From contig NZ_JBOFTR010000009.1 in the NCBI RefSeq assembly GCF_051652165.1, positions 1 to 64,000 on the forward strand: DNA of 64,000 nucleotides, given 5' to 3'. A program made the position numbers and the translations under genes. The notes under the pieces are model-generated. The model saw nothing but the letters and a program-made list of their open reading frames with translations, was not told where the DNA came from and did not search any database. The stretch is from Plesiomonas sp051652165. GTDB lineage: Bacteria > Pseudomonadota > Gammaproteobacteria > Enterobacterales > CAMTGL01. Of this stretch, positions 53,609 through 62,738 are shown one piece after another. Numbering within the stretch: position 1 is the first letter of the stretch; each line of letters starts with the position of its first letter.

Positions 53609-54732
53609 AACAGTAAATTCTCCAGTGTATGCTGATACATATCGGTTAATTGTTCCAGATCGGCAACCCGCACACACTCATTAATTTTGTGGATAGTGGC
53701 GTTAACTGGCCCCAATTCAACAATCTGGCTGCCCATTTGGGCAATAAAGCGCCCATCAGATGTGCCACCAGTGGTCAGCAATTGTGGAGTAATGCCTGTT
53801 GAGTGTTGGATGGCTGTAGTCACTGCATCCACCAGTTGGCCCTGTGCAGTTAAAAACGGTTGGCCAGAGATAGCCCATGTTAGTGTATGGGGTAAATCGT
53901 GCTGTGCCAGCAAATCTGCAACCCGCTGCTGAACTTGAGCGGTAGTCACTTCGGTGCTAAAACGCAGATTAAACTGCACATACAGTTCACCGGGGATCAC
54001 ATTATTACTGCCTGTACCTGCCTGCACGTTGGCTATTTGCAAACTGGTTGGCGGGAAAAATTCATTGCCCTGATCCCACTCAATATTGACCAAGTCATTC
54101 AAAAAGGTCAGCGATTTATGCACCGGATTATCGGCTAGATGTGGGTAGGCAACATGCCCTTGCACACCTTTTAGATACAGATTGCCGGTCATTGAACCAC
54201 GGCGACCATTTTTCACCACATCACCCACTTGTGTGGTGCTTGATGGTTCACCAACCAGACAGTAATCAATCATCTCATCACGTGCCATCAACGTTTCGAC
54301 AACTTTAACCGTGCCGTTCACCGCGCTGGCTTCTTCATCTGAGGTCAGCAAAAATGCTAACGAACCTTGATGATCGGGGTTTGCCTGCACAAAACGCTCG
54401 GCGGCAATCACCATTGCGGCCAGTGAACCTTTCATGTCTGCCGCCCCGCGTCCGTAGAGCATGCCGTCTTGAAGAGTAGGCGTGAAAGGGTCGGTCTGCC
54501 ACTGGGTTGTATCGCCACTTGGCACAACATCGGTGTGTCCGGCAAAGGTGAAACAGGGGCGTGCGGTGCCGCGTCTGGCCCACAGATTGAGGGTATCACC
54601 GTTGGGCATCCACTCAAGGGTAAAACCTGCGGCGGCTAAACGGTCGGCCAACAGTGTTTGGCAGCCGGCATCATCAGGGCTGACTGAACGGCGGCGAATC
54701 AATTCACTGGCTAAATCAACAACGGTTGTCAT
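53605..54732 (-). CDS. dapE: DapE, succinyl-diaminopimelate desuccinylase
   Basis: 375-residue M20 dinuclear zinc hydrolase in lysine/diaminopimelate synthesis, the same length as E. coli DapE. Metal ligands lie in FAGHTDVVPSGD, GRGAADMKGSLA and the SDEEA segment; GTSDGRF and VNATIHKINE are near the C-terminus. GGGAGAG is upstream of the ATG. It follows yffB and overlaps the downstream peptidase gene by four bases. Confidence 0.96.
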   Translation of the reverse strand: MTTVVDLASELIRRRSVSPDDAGCQTLLADRLAAAGFTLEWMPNGDTLNLWARRGTARPCFTFAGHTDVVPSGDTTQWQTDPFTPTLQDGMLYGRGAADMKGSLAAMVIAAERFVQANPDHQGSLAFLLTSDEEASAVNGTVKVVETLMARDEMIDYCLVGEPSSTTQVGDVVKNGRRGSMTGNLYLKGVQGHVAYPHLADNPVHKSLTFLNDLVNIEWDQGNEFFPPTSLQIANVQAGTGSNNVIPGELYVQFNLRFSTEVTTAQVQQRVADLLAQHDLPHTLTWAISGQPFLTAQGQLVDAVTTAIQHSTGITPQLLTTGGTSDGRFIAQMGSQIVELGPVNATIHKINECVRVADLEQLTDMYQHTLENLLL

Positions 54733-54762
54733 GGTGCAGGTACTCTCCCTGTAAAATGTAGG

Positions 54763-54789
54763 AATGCAGGCCGGTTTTTAGCCTGCATT
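54763..54789. other. Hairpin between yffB and dapE
   Basis: A nine-bp stem AATGCAGGC/GCCTGCATT. It has T-rich tail only on the plus strand, where no gene precedes it, so on the dapE transcript it may act as a processing or attenuation structure. Confidence 0.4.
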
Positions 54790-54832
54790 TTTTATCGTTT
54801 TATCATCTCTACCTACCAATAATTGGCGGGCA

Positions 54833-55198
54833 TTAGCCTGCAAATGTTGCTTGATACAGCGTATCTTTGAAACCAAGTAGATATTGCGGTTGGCTGCCAG
54901 TAAGGTTTTGGTAGACCAACAGCGGGCGTTTGATCATAGCTGGATGTTGTAGCATTAGCACGCAGGCTTTTTCTACAGAGAGATCTGCTTTATCGCTGTC
55001 AGACAGCGTTCGCCACGTTGTGCCTCGGGTATTGAGCAGTGCTTCCCAGCCGAGTTGTTCCACAAATGTGTTGAGTAAATCAGCGTCAAGGCCATCAGCA
55101 CGGTAGTCGTGAAAACGATAGGCAATATTGTGATCATCAAGCCAGCGGCGGGCTTTTTTCACGGTATCGCAGTTTTTTATTCCGTACATCACACACAT
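54833..55198 (-). CDS. yffB: YffB, ArsC/Spx-family protein
   Basis: 121-residue thioredoxin-fold protein of the ArsC/Spx/YffB family. The single N-terminal cysteine is in YGIKNCDTVKKA and the segment MIKRPLLV follows near residue 90. It lacks the further cysteines of arsenate reductases, so a glutathione-linked or regulatory role is more likely. It precedes dapE on the same strand as in E. coli. The ribosome-binding site is weak, and the ATG at codon 4 is also possible. Confidence 0.9.
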   Translation of the reverse strand: MCVMYGIKNCDTVKKARRWLDDHNIAYRFHDYRADGLDADLLNTFVEQLGWEALLNTRGTTWRTLSDSDKADLSVEKACVLMLQHPAMIKRPLLVYQNLTGSQPQYLLGFKDTLYQATFAG

Positions 55199-55475
55199 GA
55201 GATTGTCTCTTTTTTTACTTTTACGTGATAGCCACTAATACACCCATTTTTACACCCATTTTGTTTTAGACGATAGTGTATATAGTTTGAGAAACCCAAA
55301 AGGGAAATACCCGTGTATTTATGCAGACGTTATACCGCGAGCTTGCTATGTAGGTAAAGAGGGGGTTAAAGCGCGAGTAAAATTCTTATTGGATCACAGT
55401 TATGGGATTTTAATACGTATGAGATGATCAGGCGGTGGAATAATGGCAAATATGATGTTTGCCAAGGAGTGCATT

Positions 55476-55766
55476 ATGCGTCTAAATTCTGTTTTTGCCC
55501 GCCGTTTGTATTTATGTCATTTATTAGCCACAACTGAGCGGCCAAATATCCCTTTTTTAATGACGACAACCGGCTGGCCACGCCGCACACTGCAAGATGC
55601 AATGAAAGCTTTGCACGGGTTAGGGGTTGAAGTCCATTTTGTGCAAGATGGTATTCGTAATAATGACGGTTATTATCAGTTGCAAAACTGGGGGCCATTA
55701 GAGGCACAGTGGGTTGCTGATCACCTCGATGAAATTCAAACGGTGTTGATATCTGATCAGCCTTAG
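55476..55766 (+). CDS. Small winged helix-turn-helix protein
   Basis: 96 residues; a compact winged helix with segments LYLCHLLATTERPNIPFLM and TTTGWPRRTLQDAMKAL typical of a small putative regulator family found near arsC/dapE in Shewanella and Vibrio. AAGGAG precedes the ATG at 55476; the open frame from 55443 adds eleven residues. Targets are unknown. It is transcribed divergently from yffB. Confidence 0.75.
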   Translation: MRLNSVFARRLYLCHLLATTERPNIPFLMTTTGWPRRTLQDAMKALHGLGVEVHFVQDGIRNNDGYYQLQNWGPLEAQWVADHLDEIQTVLISDQP

Positions 55767-55851
55767 ATTATAGCCTCGATATCAGCGTCTATCTGGAAAT
55801 GAACATCTCTATTGATTGATACCATTAAATAACAGTATCAAATGGCACATT

Positions 55852-55890
55852 AAGTCAGCTTTCAGTGTAGAGCTAGGCGCTGACTTTCTT
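55852..55890 (+). terminator. Hairpin downstream of the winged-helix gene
   Basis: An eight-bp stem AAGTCAGC/GCTGACTT with a long loop and TCTT tail. Confidence 0.55.
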
Positions 55891-55969
55891 GTTATAGGCT
55901 GTTATGTCTTTTATCGAAAAATACTGAAGCTGTGTAAAATCGGGTTATCAAATTTATTGAGATACTGAC

Positions 55970-56389
55970 ATGTCAACTTCCATTCAACAGCACATTGGCA
56001 ATATCGCCTTAGTTGTAGAAAACTATGATGATGCCATTGAGTTTTATACAAAAAAACTTCAGTTTACGTTGTGTGAAGATACCGATTTAGGGGCTGGTAA
56101 ACGGTGGGTTCAAGTTTCACCACCAAATTCTAATGGCACACATTTGCTGCTTGCTCAAGCGAGTACAAAAGAACAGTTTCAGTGTATCGGTAATCAGGCT
56201 GGAGGCCGTGTGTTCTTATTTTTGCAAACAAATGATTTTTGGCGAGATTATGAGTTAATGAAAACTCATGGTGTGATTTTTAATGAAGAGCCGCGCATTG
56301 AAGAGTATGGCATAGTAGTTGTGTTTCAAGATCTTTATGGAAACAAATGGGATTTATTGCAATTAAATAAGGCACATCATCGTGTGTAG
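55970..56389 (+). CDS. VOC (glyoxalase-like) family protein
   Basis: 139-residue vicinal-oxygen-chelate fold protein. HIGNIALVVENYDDAIEFYTKKLQF begins the first beta-alpha-beta unit, and FQDLYGNKWDLLQLN ends the second with the usual Glu position replaced by Asp/Leu. The substrate is unknown; families with this pattern include glyoxalases, dioxygenases and resistance proteins. It stands alone. Confidence 0.8.
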   Translation: MSTSIQQHIGNIALVVENYDDAIEFYTKKLQFTLCEDTDLGAGKRWVQVSPPNSNGTHLLLAQASTKEQFQCIGNQAGGRVFLFLQTNDFWRDYELMKTHGVIFNEEPRIEEYGIVVVFQDLYGNKWDLLQLNKAHHRV

Positions 56390-56477
56390 ATAGCCTAACC
56401 TTAGGTTAAGGATCTAGCAACGCTATATTGTGCCAGCCCTTAACCACGGGTTATTTTTATGGCTGTAATAGCACTTA

Positions 56478-57107
56478 TTAACTACCGCGTTGTTCTAGAT
56501 ATAATACCGTAGCAGCAACCCGTGACCTGACATTTAACTTGCGAAGCATATTACGGATGTGCACTTTTACAGTCTCTTCTGAAATGTGCAGTTGCAGCGC
56601 AATTTGCTTATTTGACTGGCCAAGTGCCACCTCTTTAAGCACATCGAGCTCACGTTCGGTTAGCCCGGCCAGCGGTGCTGGGTTATCGTTTCTTGACTGC
56701 AAATATTCATACACAATATCACTGAAAACGGTTTTTCCCTCTGCTGCCTGCTGCAGTTTTTCCAGCAATAAATCGGGTTCAGTATCTTTTAGCAAATAAC
56801 CGTCAGCACCGGCATCGATCAGTGCATAGATATCAGCACGTGAGTCAGAAACTGTTAGGATAATAATCCGGCTATCAATATTTTCATGGCGTAATGCTTT
56901 GAGTGTATCAAGCCCTGACATGCCTTTCATATTCAGGTCGAGCAGGATCATATCAGGCTGCTTAGCATGAGCCAATGCAATGGCTTCACTGCCATTACTG
57001 GCTTCGCGGATTTCAGAGAATATCGGCTCAAGTTCAGCAAGCTGGCGAACTCCACGCCGCATCAGCGGGTGATCATCAACAATCAAAAGGGTATATTGTT
57101 CGGTCAC
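56478..57107 (-). CDS. narP: NarP, nitrate/nitrite response regulator
   Basis: 209-residue NarL/FixJ-type response regulator. The receiver domain has Asp57 (ILLDLNMKGMSG) as phosphate acceptor; the C-terminal helix-turn-helix (about 147-205) has LTERELDVLKEVALGQSNKQIA and SEETVKVHIRNMLRKLNVRSR. It is closer to NarP than NarL of E. coli. It lies downstream of narQ on the same strand and probably controls the divergent nap operon. Confidence 0.93.
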   Translation of the reverse strand: MTEQYTLLIVDDHPLMRRGVRQLAELEPIFSEIREASNGSEAIALAHAKQPDMILLDLNMKGMSGLDTLKALRHENIDSRIIILTVSDSRADIYALIDAGADGYLLKDTEPDLLLEKLQQAAEGKTVFSDIVYEYLQSRNDNPAPLAGLTERELDVLKEVALGQSNKQIALQLHISEETVKVHIRNMLRKLNVRSRVAATVLYLEQRGS

Positions 57108-57196
57108 GACGTTACCTTCAGTACTGCGTTAATGGTGTTATTATCCTCATTAAGTAGGCGGTAATGTAACTCAAAGTGCTAAAGATTACCGCTAAT

Positions 57197-58900
57197 CTAA
57201 TGAGGATGTGCTGGGTGGTGCCGAAAGGTGAGTTGAATCTCTGTGCCATGTGGTTCGGTACGTTGAATACGAAGCTCCCCTCCTAAGCGGGTTGCTCGTT
57301 CACTCATAATACTTAATCCATAATGGCCTTCAGGTTCTTCTGTGCTGCAAATACCTATGCCATCATCGGCAATACTCAGGATATTGCAGCCATCGTCGGC
57401 GATGTGTCCGCTGACACGGATAACATGGGCATTCGCATGTTTTATCGCATTAAGTACGGCTTCACGAACAATTTGCAGTGCATGCACCTGCTGTTGAGCG
57501 GTTAATACCTGTGAAGGTAGGCGACAATCAAGGCTGATGTGCGCAGAGGTTTGTGCTTGTAACGGCGCGAGGATCTGCTCAAGTGCTTGATGTAGGTCTG
57601 CTTCTTGAACCGTCAGGCGGAATGTGGCCAGTAGTTCACGCAGTTGCCGGTAGGCATCGGTCAGTGCTTGTTCAAAATCTGCAATAATCGCATAGGTTTT
57701 TGCCTGATCATGCGGCAAGGTGCGTTTAAGCAGCGTCAGTTGTATGCGTAAAAATGACAACGCTTGTGCTAAAGAGTCGTGCAGTTCGCGGGCGATAATC
57801 GCGCGCTCTTCCATTAACAGTAATTGCTGTTGTTGTTTTTGCAGCCGGCTGAAATATAACCCGCGTGCAATCATGCGGCTGATATTTTCCATTAAACGCA
57901 CATCTGGGCACTGCTGTGGCGCACATTGCCAGTGTAAAATCCCCAATATATGATCATTCATATACAGTGGTTGAGATTGGTGAGTGCTAGAGGTTTGTGC
58001 TTCACCGCGCTGTAATATCCAGCGTTGAGTAGAGTGCTCAATCACTTCAAGTTGAATACCGTGTAACTGCTCTTCGTGCCGCACTTTATCCAGTAATTGC
58101 TCAAGTGTGGGTTGATCAACTTGTGTGACATTCAATATTTGTGAGCACTCATACAACACAGAAAGAGAGCGGTTTGCATGTGTGAGGCTTTGTGTCTTCA
58201 TTGCTACTTGCTCTTCAAGAGAGCGATATAACTTACTCAATTCTGTCGACATAGCAGTGAATGTACGCGATAACCCACCCATTTCATTCGTTAGATTAAC
58301 GGCTAAAGGTTGATGAGCAAATTGCTGGTTTTGCACTTCTTTGCTGGCCGCAATTAATTTATCTAGTGGGGCAATAATTTGCCTGCGGGTAAACAACATA
58401 GTGAAAAGTGCAAGAAACACAATACCAATAAAACCAATACTGCCTGTAATACCTGCAATGGCTAATTTAATTTCAGAAAAGCGTTGTAGCTCATACACAA
58501 AGTGGTCTATTTGGCTGACATAATCGACAATTTGATCAAGATAGTGCTGATTTTGGTGTTGATTGATTTGGTGGTGAATTTGCTGCCATGTTTTCAAGAG
58601 CGAGCGATAACTTAGCCGTAGTGGATGCGGTGTTAATGGGCTATCAAGCCGGATAAGCGAAGGTGCAACGAGTGATTGTTGGTAGTGTGTCAAATGCTCA
58701 GGCAGTGAATCTGAATGGGTTTGTAAATCATAAGCAATACGGTAACTCTGCATTCGCAATGATCCAGCAATATTGATCGCTTCGGCATCTTTTAAACTAC
58801 TGACCAGAGTCATCAGCCCAAGCAAGGTTGAGAGCATAGATAGCATCACAATACCAATTAGGCTGCGATCAATAGTGCGAGCAACAGAGGTCTGCTTCAT
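57197..58900 (-). CDS. narQ: NarQ, nitrate/nitrite sensor kinase
   Basis: 567-residue membrane histidine kinase (E. coli 566). Two membrane spans (about 15-36 and 145-170) flank a periplasmic domain that starts with the nitrate-binding P-box (GSLRMQSYRIAYDL). HAMP and a GAF-like region follow. The phosphorylated histidine lies in ELHDSLAQALSFLRI near 374, and an HATPase domain ends the protein. It is followed by narP after 89 bases. Confidence 0.94.
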   Translation of the reverse strand: MKQTSVARTIDRSLIGIVMLSMLSTLLGLMTLVSSLKDAEAINIAGSLRMQSYRIAYDLQTHSDSLPEHLTHYQQSLVAPSLIRLDSPLTPHPLRLSYRSLLKTWQQIHHQINQHQNQHYLDQIVDYVSQIDHFVYELQRFSEIKLAIAGITGSIGFIGIVFLALFTMLFTRRQIIAPLDKLIAASKEVQNQQFAHQPLAVNLTNEMGGLSRTFTAMSTELSKLYRSLEEQVAMKTQSLTHANRSLSVLYECSQILNVTQVDQPTLEQLLDKVRHEEQLHGIQLEVIEHSTQRWILQRGEAQTSSTHQSQPLYMNDHILGILHWQCAPQQCPDVRLMENISRMIARGLYFSRLQKQQQQLLLMEERAIIARELHDSLAQALSFLRIQLTLLKRTLPHDQAKTYAIIADFEQALTDAYRQLRELLATFRLTVQEADLHQALEQILAPLQAQTSAHISLDCRLPSQVLTAQQQVHALQIVREAVLNAIKHANAHVIRVSGHIADDGCNILSIADDGIGICSTEEPEGHYGLSIMSERATRLGGELRIQRTEPHGTEIQLTFRHHPAHPH

Positions 58901-59121
58901 GTCAGAGGGGAGTTCCTAGGGGTTTATCTTAGCTATTTTAGCGTGGAGATGGCAGATTTCTATCGCTGAATGTGCGGTATTTAGCAAGATACACAGGGGG
59001 AATACCGTTCTCTGACAGCAGATATAGGTTTATATGCATATAATCAGTTATTGGTATACACATTGCGATTTTGATTTTGTGATCTAACGCATTATTACTG
59101 GCGGTTTTTTACACAAAGTTA

Positions 59122-59135
59122 TTGATCTTAAACAA
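59122..59135. promoter_or_regulatory. FNR box upstream of napF
   Basis: TTGAT-N4-AACAA, nine of ten conserved positions of the FNR consensus, about 115 bp before napF. It fits anaerobic activation of nap. Confidence 0.65.
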
Positions 59136-59149
59136 TACACACACTTATT

Positions 59150-59164
59150 TACCTAATTTGGGTA
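59150..59164. promoter_or_regulatory. Candidate NarP heptamer pair
   Basis: TACCTAA and TTGGGTA form an inverted pair with one base between them. NarP prefers a 7-2-7 spacing, so this is an imperfect match. Confidence 0.35.
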
Positions 59165-59247
59165 ATTATACTCTATGGAATAACATTCTACCTTACGCTG
59201 CCAGTTTTCCCTGTTTGTTGCAACATTCGGGTCATTAAAAGAAGAGA

Positions 59248-59811
59248 ATGCCAACAGAGCTTACTCGTCGCCAATTTTTCCGCGGCCGTTTTCGCCGTGA
59301 AACGATACAACATGATACGCCTCTTCGCCCGCCATGGGCAAAAAATGAGGCGGCGTTTACGGCTGCCTGTACGCGTTGCGGTGATTGCGTACGCGCGTGC
59401 GAGACAGGCGTGCTGGTGGTGGGTGATGGCGGTTTTCCGAAAGTAGATTTCAGCCGTGCCGAATGCACTTTTTGTCAGGCGTGTGTACAGGTTTGTCAGG
59501 CGAATGCCTTTGTTCCAACAACCGCACTTGCCTGGCAGCTCTCCCCGCAAATTAGCAGCACGTGCTTGGCCCACAACAGCGTGACATGCCGCAGTTGTCA
59601 GGATGGCTGCGAACCGCGAGCCATTCGTTTTACACCGGTACTCGGTGGGGTTAGCCCACCGGTTATTGATGCTGCGCTTTGTTCGGGCTGTGGCGCTTGC
59701 GTGTCGGTGTGTCCGGTACAGGCGATTTCGCTGATCTCTGCGGCTACGCTTGATATTGCCAACGCCCACCACAGCACCTTGCCACATCATGAGGACGATA
59801 ATGCCAAATAA
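59248..59811 (+). CDS. napF: NapF, iron-sulfur accessory protein
   Basis: 187-residue cytoplasmic ferredoxin-like protein that interacts with NapA and helps its maturation. Three 4Fe-4S cysteine clusters are seen: CTRCGDCVRAC, CTFCQACVQVC and CSGCGACVSVCPV. There is a short arginine-rich N-terminus (LTRRQFFRGRFRR). It is first in the napFDAGH operon and slightly longer than E. coli NapF. Confidence 0.94.
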   Translation: MPTELTRRQFFRGRFRRETIQHDTPLRPPWAKNEAAFTAACTRCGDCVRACETGVLVVGDGGFPKVDFSRAECTFCQACVQVCQANAFVPTTALAWQLSPQISSTCLAHNSVTCRSCQDGCEPRAIRFTPVLGGVSPPVIDAALCSGCGACVSVCPVQAISLISAATLDIANAHHSTLPHHEDDNAK

Positions 59812-60169
59812 CTCCCCGCTGAACGGCCAAACGGCAGTTTCAGTTAATCCCGTAAAAGAGATAACCGTTATGCCAAGTGCCGATACAGCGGTGACTACGC
59901 CCAATGATATGCCCGATGAGTGGCACGTGTGCGGATTAGTGGTGCATGCACGCCCAGAAAAGATAGACGCAGTGCGTAGCGCACTGAGCGAGATACCGGA
60001 TACTGAGATCCCTGGTATCAATGAAGAGGGAAAAATGGTGGTTGTCATGCAGGCTACGGCCTCTGATGTGCTATTAGCCAATATAGAGTCAGCACGCAAT
60101 ATTCAAGGCGTACTGGCAGTGTCGCTGGTGTATCACCAGCAAGATGATCAAGGTAAGGAGATACCATGA
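59801..60169 (+). CDS. napD: NapD, NapA twin-arginine chaperone
   Basis: 122-residue chaperone binding the Tat signal peptide of NapA before export. The domain proper (EWHVCGLVVHARPEKIDAV onward, ending VLAVSLVYHQQ) matches E. coli NapD, which has only about 87 residues. Here some 37 residues rich in Thr, Pro and Val are added in front. GAGGA stands nearby the ATG at 59801, eleven bases before the end of napF. A later in-frame ATG (MPDEWHVC) would give the usual length. Confidence 0.9.
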   Translation: MPNNSPLNGQTAVSVNPVKEITVMPSADTAVTTPNDMPDEWHVCGLVVHARPEKIDAVRSALSEIPDTEIPGINEEGKMVVVMQATASDVLLANIESARNIQGVLAVSLVYHQQDDQGKEIP

Positions 60170-62655
60170 AACTCAGTCGTCGAGACTTCATGAAGGCAAA
60201 TGCTGCGGCTGCAGCGGCTGTCGCAGCCGGTGTGACACTGCCTGCTATCGCAAATGCGGCCGAGTCGGCTGAGAGTAATCAGATTACGTGGGATAAAGCA
60301 CCATGCCGTTTTTGCGGTACAGGGTGCGGCGTACTGGTGGGTACACAAAATGGCCGCGTAGTGGCGTCACAAGGTGATCCTGATGCTCCTGTTAACCGTG
60401 GTCTGAACTGTATCAAAGGGTATTTCCTGCCAAAAATCATGTACGGAAAAGACCGTCTGACACAGCCGTTACTGCGCATGAAAGAGGGGCAGTATGATAA
60501 AGAGGGCGAATTTACCCCCATTTCGTGGGTAGAAGCGTTCGATATCATGGAAGCCAAAGCAAAGCTGACACTGAAAGAGAAAGGCCCAACGGCCATTGGT
60601 ATGTTTGGTTCAGGCCAATGGACTGTATGGGAGGGCTATGCTGCGGCGAAACTGTTCAAAGCAGGCTTTCGTTCAAACAACATTGACCCAAATGCGCGCC
60701 ACTGTATGGCATCAGCGGTGGTAGGTTTCATGCGTACGTTTGGTATGGATGAACCTATGGGCTGTTACGATGATATCGAACAGGCCGATGCGTTCGTGCT
60801 GTGGGGCTCCAACATGGCCGAAATGCACCCGATCTTATGGTCGCGCATTACCGACCGCCGTTTGTCCAAGCCTGATGTTAAAGTGGCAGTGATGTCAACG
60901 TTCGAGCACCGCAGCTTTGAACTGGCCGACTACCCGATTATTTTTACCCCGCAGTCAGATCTGGTGATCCTGAACTATATCGCCAACTACATTATTGAAA
61001 ATAATGCCGTTGATCAGGATTTTATCACTAAGCACACCGTCTTTAAGGAAGGGGCAACCGACATCGGTTATGGCCTGCGTCCGACACACCCTCTGCAAGC
61101 GGCGGCGAAGAACCCAGACAGCGGCGCAGCAACGCCAATTGATTTTGCAGCCTATAAAAAGTTTGTTGCGGAATACACACTGGAAAAAACCGTGGCAATG
61201 ACCGGTGTTCCGGCCGATTCACTGGTCGCGCTGGCAAAGCTGTATGCCGATCCAAATATCAAGGTCATCTCATACTGGACGATGGGCTTTAATCAGCACA
61301 CCCGTGGCGTATGGGCAAATAACCTGTGCTACAACATCCACCTGCTGACGGGCAAAATCTCAAAACCAGGTTGTGGGCCGTTCTCACTGACCGGCCAGCC
61401 TTCAGCCTGTGGTACCGCCCGTGAAGTGGGGACATTTGCCCACCGTCTGCCGGCAGACATGGTTGTTACCAATGAGAAGCACCGCCAGATCGCTGAAAAA
61501 GCGTGGAAACTGCCAGCCGGAACAATCCCAGATAAAGTTGGTCTGCATGCCATTGCACAAGATCGTGCATTAAAAGATGGTACGCTAAATTTCTACTGGA
61601 CCATGTGTACCAACAACATGCAAGCCGGTCCGAACATCAACGAAGAGCGTTTACCGGGCTGGCGTGACCCGCGCAATTTTGTGGTGGTTTCTGACCCGTA
61701 TCCGACCGTCAGCGCCATGGCCGCTGACCTTATTTTACCTACTTCAATGTGGGTAGAAAAAGAGGGGGCATACGGTAACGCCGAGCGCCGTACCCAGTTC
61801 TGGTATCAGCAGGTTAAAGCACCGGCTGAGTCTAAATCAGACTTGTGGCAGCTAATGGAGTTCTCCAAGCGTTTCAAAGTGGAAGAGGTGTGGCCAGAAG
61901 AACTGGTGGCTCTGCAACCAGAATATCGCGGTAAAACACTGTTTGACGTGCTGTACGCTAACGGTCAGGTCAACCGCTTTACGTTAGATGAGATCCCCGA
62001 AACACGCCTAAATGATGAATCTCGTGATTTTGGTTTCTACGTACAAAAAGGCCTGTTTGAAGAGTACGCCGGATTTGGCCGTGGGCATGGTCACGATTTA
62101 GCGCCGTTTGATATGTACCATCAGGCACGCGGTTTGCGCTGGCCGGTTGTCGGCGGAAAAGAGACCTTGTGGCGTTACCGCGAAGGCTTTGACCCGTATG
62201 TTAAAGCGGGCGAAGAGGTTAGCTTCTACGGCAATCCTGATCGCAAAGCGGTCATTTTTGCGCTGCCATTCGAACCTGCTGCTGAAGTGCCGGATAAAGA
62301 GTTTGACCTGTGGTTATCCACTGGCCGCGTCCTTGAGCATTGGCATACAGGTTCGATGACCCGCCGAGTCCCTGAACTGCACCGCGCTTTCCCAGAAGCG
62401 GTGGTCTTTATTCATCCGCTTGATGCTAAAGATCGTGGCTTGCGCCGTGGTGACAAAGTCAAAGTTGTTTCACGCCGAGGAGAGGTGATCTCCTTGATTG
62501 AAACGCGTGGCCGTAACAAGCCACCGCGCGGCTTGGTGTACATGCCGTTCTTTGATGCTGCTCAGTTGGTGAACAAACTCACACTCGATGCAACAGACCC
62601 GCTCTCGAAGGAAACAGACTTCAAGAAGTGTGCAGTTAAGCTGATGAAGGCGTGA
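60166..62655 (+). CDS. napA: NapA, periplasmic nitrate reductase catalytic subunit
   Basis: 829-residue molybdoenzyme (E. coli 828) reducing nitrate to nitrite in the periplasm. A twin-arginine signal (SRRDFMK, cleavage after ANA near 30) is followed by the 4Fe-4S motif CRFCGTGCGVLVG with a fourth cysteine at CIKGYF. The molybdenum-ligand cysteine is in ARHCMASA (Cys180). Its ATG overlaps napD by four bases. Confidence 0.97.
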   Translation: MKLSRRDFMKANAAAAAAVAAGVTLPAIANAAESAESNQITWDKAPCRFCGTGCGVLVGTQNGRVVASQGDPDAPVNRGLNCIKGYFLPKIMYGKDRLTQPLLRMKEGQYDKEGEFTPISWVEAFDIMEAKAKLTLKEKGPTAIGMFGSGQWTVWEGYAAAKLFKAGFRSNNIDPNARHCMASAVVGFMRTFGMDEPMGCYDDIEQADAFVLWGSNMAEMHPILWSRITDRRLSKPDVKVAVMSTFEHRSFELADYPIIFTPQSDLVILNYIANYIIENNAVDQDFITKHTVFKEGATDIGYGLRPTHPLQAAAKNPDSGAATPIDFAAYKKFVAEYTLEKTVAMTGVPADSLVALAKLYADPNIKVISYWTMGFNQHTRGVWANNLCYNIHLLTGKISKPGCGPFSLTGQPSACGTAREVGTFAHRLPADMVVTNEKHRQIAEKAWKLPAGTIPDKVGLHAIAQDRALKDGTLNFYWTMCTNNMQAGPNINEERLPGWRDPRNFVVVSDPYPTVSAMAADLILPTSMWVEKEGAYGNAERRTQFWYQQVKAPAESKSDLWQLMEFSKRFKVEEVWPEELVALQPEYRGKTLFDVLYANGQVNRFTLDEIPETRLNDESRDFGFYVQKGLFEEYAGFGRGHGHDLAPFDMYHQARGLRWPVVGGKETLWRYREGFDPYVKAGEEVSFYGNPDRKAVIFALPFEPAAEVPDKEFDLWLSTGRVLEHWHTGSMTRRVPELHRAFPEAVVFIHPLDAKDRGLRRGDKVKVVSRRGEVISLIETRGRNKPPRGLVYMPFFDAAQLVNKLTLDATDPLSKETDFKKCAVKLMKA

Positions 62656-62659
62656 TGCA

Positions 62660-62704
62660 AAGGTCAACCGGTAGCCCAAAATCATCACGCTGCCGGTTGA
62701 CCTT
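62660..62704 (+). other. Hairpin between napA and napG
   Basis: A 12-bp stem AAGGTCAACCGG/CCGGTTGACCTT with a 21-base loop and no T run. It may protect the napFDA part of the message or lower expression of napGH. Confidence 0.7.
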
Positions 62705-62738
62705 CAGCGTACCGTGACAACACAACGGAATTTAACGC

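Noticed and set aside
55200..55475. Possible RNA gene in the yffB/winged-helix spacer
   Set aside because: No stable hairpin, cloverleaf or recognisable motif could be drawn.
59188..60099. 303-codon minus-strand ORF opposite napF and napD
   Set aside because: It is a shadow of strongly supported genes; its composition (Cys/Thr/Arg-rich) is typical of antisense frames.
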